Positions 53,987 through 60,215 of a stretch of DNA of 60,215 nucleotides are shown one piece after another; the stretch's first letter is position 1; the number at the start of each line of letters is the position of its first letter. The stretch comes from an uncultured Clostridia bacterium (lineage in GTDB: Bacteria > Bacillota > Clostridia > Oscillospirales > Acutalibacteraceae): assembly GCA_947623205.1 (NCBI GenBank), contig CANQGM010000013.1, forward strand, positions 1 through 60,215, given 5' to 3'. The notes beneath the pieces are model-generated. The model did not search any database and was not told the origin of the DNA. It saw nothing but the letters and a program-made list of their open reading frames with translations. The position numbers and the translations under genes are program-made.

Positions 53987-54762
53987 AAAATCTGCTGATT
54001 ACAATTTCATACGACGGACGTAATTTCCACGGCTGGCAAATCCAGCAGAATGCGGTGTCGGTGCAGGAGGTTTTTCAGAATGCGCTTTCAAAGATAATCG
54101 GTAATGATTATGACGTTAAGGGCTGCAGCCGCACAGACAGCGGAGTTCATGCAAATATGTACTGTATAAGTCTAAAAACCTCTCATCCTATTGAACCTGC
54201 AAGGCTCAAGGCCGCTCTTAACCGATGGCTTCCCATGTCGATTGCCGTGCTTGACTGCGTAAGAGTGGGCAGCGATTTTCACGCCCGTTACAGCTGTATA
54301 GGCAAAGAATATATTTACAAAATTTGGAACAGCGAAGTCCGCAATCCGTTTTTAGACGGATATGCGCTGCATTACAGATATAAACTCGATCATCAAATGC
54401 TCAACAATGCTGCTCAGGCGTATGTAGGTAAACACGACTTTACATCTTTTTGTACGCTTGACAATCGTGAAAAGGGCGATATGACGCGAAACGTAAAATT
54501 TTTTTCGGTTGCGCGTGACGGCAATTTGGTTACGATGAAAGTTGAAGCGGACGGATTTCTTTATAATATGGTACGTATAATGGTCGGTACTTTGCTGAGG
54601 GTACAGCAGGGGAAAATACCTGCTGACGGCATAGCGGAAATAATAGATAAAAAAAACAGAAAATATGCAGGTCCCACTGCTCCGGCGTGCGGATTGTATC
54701 TGAACAGGGTAAGTTACAGTTTTAACGACAGTTCACAAAAAGGAGTGAACCAGGATGTTTAA
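53956..54762 (+). CDS. truA: tRNA pseudouridine(38-40) synthase TruA
   Basis: 268 residues from ATG 53956, within the end of ecfT; a TTG at 53983 is an alternative start. ISYDGRNFHGWQIQQNAVSV, the catalytic Asp in GCSRTDSGVHANMYCI, and EADGFLYNMVRIMVGTLL. Isomerises uridines 38-40 in the tRNA anticodon stem. Overlaps the next gene by 8 bp. Confidence 0.94.
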   Translation: MQHISTGSSLKNLLITISYDGRNFHGWQIQQNAVSVQEVFQNALSKIIGNDYDVKGCSRTDSGVHANMYCISLKTSHPIEPARLKAALNRWLPMSIAVLDCVRVGSDFHARYSCIGKEYIYKIWNSEVRNPFLDGYALHYRYKLDHQMLNNAAQAYVGKHDFTSFCTLDNREKGDMTRNVKFFSVARDGNLVTMKVEADGFLYNMVRIMVGTLLRVQQGKIPADGIAEIIDKKNRKYAGPTAPACGLYLNRVSYSFNDSSQKGVNQDV

Positions 54763-56056
54763 AAAATTTAAAGGACATTATGCCAAGCAAAAAAATAAAA
54801 AAAATGATAGAAGCGTAATAAGCTATGAGGATATTCCGCTTGATGACTACGAGCAGGAAAAAACCGAAATTTCTCCCGAAGCGGTAAAGAAGATAATAGT
54901 TGCGGTATGCATTGCGCTTGTTGCAGGAGTTATTGTATTTGCGTTTGCAAACAGGGACAAGCTGACATGGGATAATATTTCAACATGGTGGACATACGAC
55001 GTTCTGGGAAATGCAGGTAACGGTTACCCTGTTGATTTAGTCGGAACGGAGGTTGCGGCAAATAATTTTACGGCGTCCCAGGGACACGTTGCTTATGCGT
55101 CGGACACTTCATTCATTACACTTAATTCAACGGCAAATGAGGTTGCAAACCTACAGCTCCGTTATTCAAAACCGATTTTAAAATCCTCGGGCAACAAATT
55201 TCTTACATACGGACTCGGCAGTACGGGTTTTCAAATTCAAAGCTTTGACAGCAAACTTTATTCGGGAGAAGCAGAATATAATATCTATTCAGGCGATATA
55301 GCCTCAAACGGCGTTTATTGCCTTGTTACCGAAGGCAGCGGATACCTTTCAACATTATGGGTGTATAATAACAATAATAACAGAATTTATAAATATTCTT
55401 TTTCAGAATATTATATAACATCTGTTGCGCTTAACAGAGACGGAACAGGTTGCGTTGCAAGCGGAATAACAAGCGATAACGGCGCTGTGTCATCCGGTAT
55501 TTATATTCTTGATTTTACAAAGGGGGACCCGGCTTTCGTTTATAAAATAAAGAGTGATTCAATTATTGATTGCGAGTATTTGAACGACAGCCGAATTGTA
55601 ATTATCGGTCAGACAGCGTCATATCTTGTGAAGATCGGCGATGAAAATTATAAAACAAACAGATATAATGATAAAACTCTGGCAAATTACTGCATTAATC
55701 CCGATACAAATTCTTATACGGTTGCACTTTCAAGAAGCGGCGACGGCAGAAGCTGCGTACTTGTAAATTACAACGACAAAGGTGAAACAATCTGCACTAT
55801 TGATACCGACTGCAAGGCGGATTCGCTTTCAATGTATAAAAATGTAACAGCAATTCTTGACGGAAATAAAGCTTGCCTATATAATACAGAAGGGAAACTT
55901 ATATATTCAGGCGATACGGGAACAGGTTCAAAACGGATCGTGCTTGCGTCAGACAGCACGGCATATGTTTTAAGTGTTAACCAAATCCGATTTATTGATT
56001 TTAAAAATCCTTCATCTGCCGACATGGCAGAGCTTACGACAAAAGCGGGTAGTTAA
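54755..56056 (+). CDS. DUF5711-like membrane-anchored beta-propeller-like protein
   Basis: 433 residues. A basic cytosolic N-terminus (KFKGHYAKQKNKKNDR), one membrane helix near 47-65 (KIIVAVCIALVAGVIVFAFA), then an extracellular part of repeated beta-strand units (HVAYASDTSFITLNSTANEV, KFLTYGLGSTGFQIQSF, GIYILDFTKG) that resembles a WD40/YVTN-like propeller. I believe this is the DUF5711 family of Ruminococcaceae; function unknown. Coupled to truA and directly adjoining a CvpA-family gene, so an envelope or division-related role is possible. Confidence 0.7.
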   Translation: MFKKFKGHYAKQKNKKNDRSVISYEDIPLDDYEQEKTEISPEAVKKIIVAVCIALVAGVIVFAFANRDKLTWDNISTWWTYDVLGNAGNGYPVDLVGTEVAANNFTASQGHVAYASDTSFITLNSTANEVANLQLRYSKPILKSSGNKFLTYGLGSTGFQIQSFDSKLYSGEAEYNIYSGDIASNGVYCLVTEGSGYLSTLWVYNNNNNRIYKYSFSEYYITSVALNRDGTGCVASGITSDNGAVSSGIYILDFTKGDPAFVYKIKSDSIIDCEYLNDSRIVIIGQTASYLVKIGDENYKTNRYNDKTLANYCINPDTNSYTVALSRSGDGRSCVLVNYNDKGETICTIDTDCKADSLSMYKNVTAILDGNKACLYNTEGKLIYSGDTGTGSKRIVLASDSTAYVLSVNQIRFIDFKNPSSADMAELTTKAGS

Positions 56057-56731
56057 ATGGTATCTGATATTATAATAGTTGCGGTAATTGTACTGTTTAT
56101 ATTAATTGGTGTAAAAAGAGGAATTGCAAAAACTTTCCTAAATATTGTTGGTTATATGGCAGTAGTTTCTTTAGCTTATTTTTTGTCAGGAGTTCTGTCG
56201 CAATTTATTTATGACGTATTTGTAAAGCAGACAGTAATAACAAATATTGAACAAACAATATCCGAAACCGGAGTTCAAAGCGCCATGCATAATTGCCTGA
56301 ATGCGTTGCCCGGCTGGGTGTTTTCGCTTGTTTCGTTTGTTACAGGAATATTTGGTTTAAACACAAGTGTTTTGACGGATTTTATGAAAATGCCTGATAA
56401 AGTATCGGCAATAACGGCAAATTCAATTGAAGGCATGGTTGCGCCTGTTGCCGTAAGTGTGTTTAAAATATTTTTGGAAATCATATTATTTGTTATATTA
56501 TTAATAATCGTCAAAAAACTAATAAGGGTCGTACTAAGAATATTTAACATACCAGTAATAAGACAGGTAAACCAATCGTTTGGAGGAGTTTTGGGAGCGC
56601 TTGAAGGTATTTTATTTGTTTGGTTGGCAGTTAATATTTTTTATGTAATAATGTTTTTTTCAAATCCCGAAGTTACGGCAAACAGTTTGGTTGCGGGAAA
56701 TTTGTTTAAATTTTTCTGCATTGCAGTTTGA
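56057..56731 (+). CDS. CvpA family membrane protein
   Basis: 224 residues starting on the base after the previous stop. Opens DIIIVAVIVLFILIGVKRGI, the typical first helix and turn of CvpA, with helices around 25-45, 130-155 and 180-205 and the QVNQSFGGVLGALEGIL segment near the end. CvpA proteins affect envelope homeostasis and colicin V production; molecular function is unclear. Confidence 0.8.
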   Translation: MVSDIIIVAVIVLFILIGVKRGIAKTFLNIVGYMAVVSLAYFLSGVLSQFIYDVFVKQTVITNIEQTISETGVQSAMHNCLNALPGWVFSLVSFVTGIFGLNTSVLTDFMKMPDKVSAITANSIEGMVAPVAVSVFKIFLEIILFVILLIIVKKLIRVVLRIFNIPVIRQVNQSFGGVLGALEGILFVWLAVNIFYVIMFFSNPEVTANSLVAGNLFKFFCIAV

Positions 56732-56757
56732 ACAAATGGGATCAAAGGGAGATAGAT

Positions 56758-57369
56758 ATGGAGAGCAGCAAAGACAAATGGAGTTTTAAATTTTGGGACT
56801 TGTTTACGATTCCGAATATTCTTACTTATATCAGGTTTTTTCTGATAGCACCGTTTGCCTATTTTTTTCTTAATGAGAATTATATTCCGGCAGCCGTATG
56901 CATAGGATTTTCAGGCTTGACTGACTGTTTTGACGGTTACATTGCGCGCAGGTTCAATCAGGTTACTCCGCTTGGAAAAGTGCTTGACCCTATTGCCGAC
57001 AAAATCACGCTTCTTGTTGTGGTAGTATGCATGGTAATATATGTTCCACTTTTAATGCCGGTAATGCTTGTTTTGCTGTTTAAAGATATTATTATGCTTA
57101 TCGGAGGAACAGATTTAATTAAAAAAGGACTTACACCACCTGCTGCAAAGTGGTACGGAAAATTAGGTACAATAATTTTTTACTTTTCAATATGTCTTAT
57201 AGTTTTTCTGAAAGCAGTTTTTAAATATGAAAACATTGCTCTTGATTTAGTTCTTTTGTCTTTTACTGCAATTGCAATGCTTTTTGCATTGTATGAATAC
57301 GGAAAGATATATTTTCAGATGATAAGGGCATATAATCAAAACGAAAATGACAACAACTTGGTTAAATAG
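56758..57369 (+). CDS. pgsA: CDP-diacylglycerol-glycerol-3-phosphate phosphatidyltransferase PgsA
   Basis: 203 residues from ATG 56758 with AAAGGGAG upstream (a TTG at 56728 lies within cvpA). NIPNILTYIRF-like start (TIPNILTYIRFFLIAPFAY) and the CDP-alcohol phosphotransferase motif spread over LTDCFDGYIARRFN and GKVLDPIADKI, with all Asp and Gly-Ala-Arg positions kept. Six membrane helices. Makes phosphatidylglycerol phosphate. Confidence 0.9.
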   Translation: MESSKDKWSFKFWDLFTIPNILTYIRFFLIAPFAYFFLNENYIPAAVCIGFSGLTDCFDGYIARRFNQVTPLGKVLDPIADKITLLVVVVCMVIYVPLLMPVMLVLLFKDIIMLIGGTDLIKKGLTPPAAKWYGKLGTIIFYFSICLIVFLKAVFKYENIALDLVLLSFTAIAMLFALYEYGKIYFQMIRAYNQNENDNNLVK

Positions 57370-57467
57370 CAATAAATACTGACAAATTACCATTGAAATT
57401 TAACTTTATAAAATATATAATATATTAAATTTAAGTATATATAAGTATTAAATGTAAGGAGAACAAT

Positions 57468-59813
57468 ATGCTTTGTAGCAGATGCAAAAAGCGACAGGCT
57501 GTCGTTTTTGTTTCAGATAACACTTCAAAAGAACTGCCGGCGGTCGGATATTGTCTGACCTGTGCTAAAGAATTGGGAATAAAACCTGTTGAAGACCTTA
57601 TAAGCAAAATGGGTATGTCTGACGAAGACCTTGAGAAGGTGCAAAATCAGATGAACAGCCTTATGCAGGATATGAGCGAAGACGGTAATATCGAGGGTCT
57701 TATGGAGCAGCTTGGCGCTGATAATCTTGCCGAGCAAATGGACGGCTTTAATGATGATTTAAACAGCAGTGATGACGATTTTTCCCATGGAGCACCTGCA
57801 TTTCCCGCTTTTTTCAACAGTGTTTTCGGCGGAAATTACGGCAAACATCAAACCGACGGCAGCGGTAAATCTACAAAAAGTAAAAAAGAAAAAAAAGAGA
57901 AAAACAGAAAACATATTAATCTTTATTGCGAGGATCTTACACGAAAGGCAAGAGAAGGGAAAATAGATACTATAATCGGCAGAGAAAAAGAGATTGACCG
58001 CGTAATTCAAATTTTGTCGCGCCGTACAAAAAATAATCCCTGTCTTATCGGCGAGCCGGGTGTGGGTAAAACTGCAATTGCAGAAGGTCTTGCACTTAAA
58101 ATTGCGGAAAACAGCGTTCCGCAGCGCCTAAAAAACAAAGAAATTCAGCTTCTTGACCTTACTTCACTTGTTGCCGGAACGCAGTTCAGAGGTCAGTTTG
58201 AAAGCAGAATCAAAGGACTTGTTTCCGAAATCAAAGAAAACGGAAATATTATTCTTTTTATTGACGAGGTTCACAGCCTTGTGGGAACAGGCGACAATGA
58301 AGGCACAATGAATGCGGCTAACATTCTTAAACCGGCTCTTTCAAGGGGCGAGGTTCAGGTAATAGGCGCTACAACGTTTAATGAATACAGAAAGTATATT
58401 GAAAAAGATTCGGCACTTGAAAGAAGATTTCAGCCGGTAAAGATAGGCGAACCTACAATTTCACAAACAATTGATGTAATTAAGGGTGTAAAGGGTTACT
58501 ACGAAAAACATCACCGTGTAATTGTTGACGATGATGTTGTGCGCAAAACAGTTATTCTGTCGGAGCGTTACATTACAGACCGATTTCTCCCTGACAAGGC
58601 AATAGATCTGCTTGATGAAAGCTGTGCCTGTGCCGCCTTGCGCAACAAAAATATGGAACATTACGATACGCTTACCGAGCAGAGAAGAGATTTGGTTCTT
58701 AAAAAAGATGAGCTTGCGGCAGAAGAAGAGGTTGACTACGAAGCAATTGCTGAGGTAAACACTAATTTAGCGCGGATTGACTCGGAGATTTCAAAAATAG
58801 CTCCCGATTCGCTTATATCAAAAGTGACTGAGGAAGATATTGCAAATGTAATTGAACTTTGGACGGGTATTCCGTCGTCAAGAATCAGAGAAAATGAGCT
58901 TTCCAAGCTTGCGAATATTGAAGATGAGCTAAAAAAGAAAATTATCGGGCAGGATGAGGCGGTCAAGGTGCTGTCATCGGCAATCAGACGAAGCAGATGT
59001 CAAATTTCTCCTCGCCGCCGCCCTGCGTCTTTTATATTTGTAGGTCCTACGGGAGTGGGTAAAACAGAGCTTGTAAAAGTGCTTAGCAGTCAGTTGTTTG
59101 ACACGCCTGAAACATTAATTCGTCTTGATATGTCAGAATTTATGGAAAAACATTCCGTATCTAAAATTATTGGTTCGCCTCCCGGATATGTTGGATATGA
59201 CGAAGCAGGACAGGTAACTGAAAAAGTCAGACGGCGTCCGTATTCTGTGCTTTTATTTGACGAAATAGAAAAAGCACATCCGGATGTTTTAAACATTCTT
59301 CTTCAAATTCTTGACGAGGGAAAATTAACGGACGCACAAGGAAGAACGGTTAATTTTGAAAATACCGTAATTGTAATGACGTCGAATGCCGGTTCTTCAA
59401 ACCGCGAGAGCGCGCTTGGATTTGGCAAAACACAGGAGGACGCTTCAAAAGAAAAAGTGATGAAAGCGCTTTCAGATTTTTTGCGGCCCGAATTTATAGC
59501 ACGTGTTGACGAGATAATTGTATTTAACTCACTCAAAGAACCCGAGTTTATAAAAATTGCCGACCTTATGCTTTCCGAATATGTTACTACGCTTGAAGAA
59601 AAGAACATAAAGTTCACATACGACAATAGTGCCTGCGAGTATCTTGCCAAAAAGTCATGCGGAGGAAAAAGCGGTGCGCGCGATTTGCGCAATACTATCC
59701 GGCGCGAGGTGGAGGAGCAGATTGCAAACGCCCTTATTGACTCGGGAACAGCCTCGCTTACTGCAATTAATGTATCATCGGACGGTAAAAAAATTATTTT
59801 AAATTCAATTTAA
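57468..59813 (+). CDS. ClpE-like AAA+ unfoldase with N-terminal zinc finger
   Basis: 781 residues; TAAGGAG upstream. Cys3, Cys6, Cys29 and Cys32 form a zinc finger as in ClpE/McsA. An acidic linker and Lys-rich stretch (about 60-150) replace the double Clp_N repeat of ClpC. First AAA module: Walker [19 protein letters not shown] near 195, Walker [13 protein letters not shown]; a coiled middle domain near 400-450; second [30 protein letters not shown], and the C-terminal domain [17 protein letters not shown]. It would unfold substrates for ClpP. No CIRCE or CtsR operator was recognised in the 98 nt upstream. Last gene before tRNA-Gly. Confidence 0.85.
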   Translation: MLCSRCKKRQAVVFVSDNTSKELPAVGYCLTCAKELGIKPVEDLISKMGMSDEDLEKVQNQMNSLMQDMSEDGNIEGLMEQLGADNLAEQMDGFNDDLNSSDDDFSHGAPAFPAFFNSVFGGNYGKHQTDGSGKSTKSKKEKKEKNRKHINLYCEDLTRKAREGKIDTIIGREKEIDRVIQILSRRTKNNPCLIGEPGVGKTAIAEGLALKIAENSVPQRLKNKEIQLLDLTSLVAGTQFRGQFESRIKGLVSEIKENGNIILFIDEVHSLVGTGDNEGTMNAANILKPALSRGEVQVIGATTFNEYRKYIEKDSALERRFQPVKIGEPTISQTIDVIKGVKGYYEKHHRVIVDDDVVRKTVILSERYITDRFLPDKAIDLLDESCACAALRNKNMEHYDTLTEQRRDLVLKKDELAAEEEVDYEAIAEVNTNLARIDSEISKIAPDSLISKVTEEDIANVIELWTGIPSSRIRENELSKLANIEDELKKKIIGQDEAVKVLSSAIRRSRCQISPRRRPASFIFVGPTGVGKTELVKVLSSQLFDTPETLIRLDMSEFMEKHSVSKIIGSPPGYVGYDEAGQVTEKVRRRPYSVLLFDEIEKAHPDVLNILLQILDEGKLTDAQGRTVNFENTVIVMTSNAGSSNRESALGFGKTQEDASKEKVMKALSDFLRPEFIARVDEIIVFNSLKEPEFIKIADLMLSEYVTTLEEKNIKFTYDNSACEYLAKKSCGGKSGARDLRNTIRREVEEQIANALIDSGTASLTAINVSSDGKKIILNSI

Positions 59814-59816
59814 CAC

Positions 59817-59845
59817 TTGACTTTGCTGCGGAGTCGTGATATAAT
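59817..59845 (+). promoter_or_regulatory. Promoter of tRNA-Gly
   Basis: TTGACT (59817-59822), 17-nt spacer, TATAAT (59840-59845), 18 nt before the tRNA 5' end. Confidence 0.8.
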
Positions 59846-59863
59846 TGATTCCGTTGCAGAGAT

Positions 59864-59937
59864 GCGGATGTAGTTTAGTGGTAGAACTTCAGCCTTCCAA
59901 GCTGACTGTGTGAGTTCGATTCTCATCATCCGCTCCA
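59864..59937 (+). tRNA. tRNA-Gly (TCC)
   Basis: 74 nt including encoded CCA. Acceptor GCGGATG pairs with CATCCGC; the anticodon arm CAGCC-TTCCAA-GCTG gives TCC; T arm GAGTTCGATTCTC. Own promoter upstream and terminator downstream. Confidence 0.95.
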
Positions 59938-59941
59938 GTAA

Positions 59942-59979
59942 AATGGGAATATCCTTAGAAAGGGATATTCCCATTTTTA
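59942..59979 (+). terminator. Terminator of tRNA-Gly
   Basis: Stem AATGGGAATATCC / GGATATTCCCATT with a 9-nt loop region followed by TTT. Confidence 0.85.
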
Positions 59980-60041
59980 TATATTTTATTATTTTTAAAA
60001 AATGTAGGATTACAACTGAAATATATAAAAATAAAAAACAC

Positions 60042-60070
60042 TTGACAATTAATGTGGAACAGGTTAAAAT
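60042..60070 (+). promoter_or_regulatory. Promoter near the right edge
   Basis: TTGACA (60042-60047), 17-nt spacer, TAAAAT (60065-60070). No gene follows within the remaining 145 nt, so its target lies beyond the window, or a structured RNA begins here (GAAAGCCCAGTATTC... near 60157). Confidence 0.55.
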
Positions 60071-60215
60071 GAATAAAAAGATTAAAAAATACACATGATA
60101 AAATAAGAAAAGAAATAAATAATTTCTTATAGTATACAAATAAAGGCAAACTGTTGTGAAAGCCCAGTATTCATGGGGATTTTGCAGCAGTTTTACCATT
60201 TTTTTGACCATTTAC

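Noticed and set aside
59810..60211. 133-codon minus-strand ORF over tRNA-Gly
   Set aside because: It reads through the tRNA, its promoter and terminator; low-complexity hydrophobic translation.
60001..60215. Small ORF MNKKIKKYT after the last promoter
   Set aside because: Only nine codons before a stop; could be a leader, but nothing supports a gene.

Overview
The window comes from a low-GC Firmicute chromosome, most likely a gut Ruminococcus (R. bromii-like). The strongest clue is a pair of secreted dockerin proteins, one a GH13 amylase with starch-binding modules, as in the R. bromii amylosome. The housekeeping block ruvCAB-glmM-ecfA1A2T-truA-pgsA-clpE and Clostridia-style signals agree. 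The assignment is inference from gene content only.

Region 1 (1-16,350) is accessory DNA behind the 3' end of an rRNA operon (5S) and tRNA-Asn. A polymorphic-toxin/immunity pair lies between the tRNA and a degenerate tRNA-Asn copy; the two share an exact 38-bp direct repeat. Next come a DUF2971 gene, a mobilisation module (MobC, relaxase and a membrane-anchored ORF overlapping the relaxase in another frame), and an operon of an unknown protein, an XRE-ImmA/IrrE protease, a methyltransferase-like protein and a DUF1848 protein. A row of damaged or solitary cargo genes follows: APH-like kinase, truncated methyltransferase, ADP-ribosyltransferase-like protein, YdcF with a stop codon, HEPN-like protein. 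The region ends with a frameshifted large serine recombinase, IS3 and BRO/DinD-like remnants and a tyrosine recombinase. Much of this looks like an immobilised integrative mobilisable element.

Region 2 (16,350-27,030) is a putative conflict or defence region, very AT-rich. It has an aspartate-carbamoyltransferase-like gene lacking aspartate-binding residues behind a structured leader; a convergent STAND-like ATPase/TPR protein; a small unknown protein; and a UPF1-like SF1 helicase followed by an OLD-family ATPase/TOPRIM nuclease with an in-frame amber codon (a Gabija-like architecture). Decayed gene and ISL3 transposase fragments fill the remainder up to tRNA-Leu.

Region 3 (27,200-36,900, minus strand) holds a cell-surface glycan cluster (Wzm/TagG permease, Wzt/TagH ATPase, IspD/TarI-type cytidylyltransferase, SDR epimerase, SDR-LicD fusion) and the polyamine importer potABCD.

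Region 4 (37,300-46,900) holds two secreted dockerin proteins, a GH13 amylase and a leucine-rich-repeat protein, sharing a C-terminal module of unknown family and similar terminators. Small hypothetical, membrane, DUF2804 and lipoprotein genes follow.

Region 5 (46,998-60,215) is a tightly packed plus-strand housekeeping run: Holliday-junction processing, phosphoglucosamine mutase, rRNA methyltransferase-like protein, ECF transporter energising module, tRNA pseudouridine synthase, two envelope proteins, PgsA, a ClpE-like unfoldase and tRNA-Gly.
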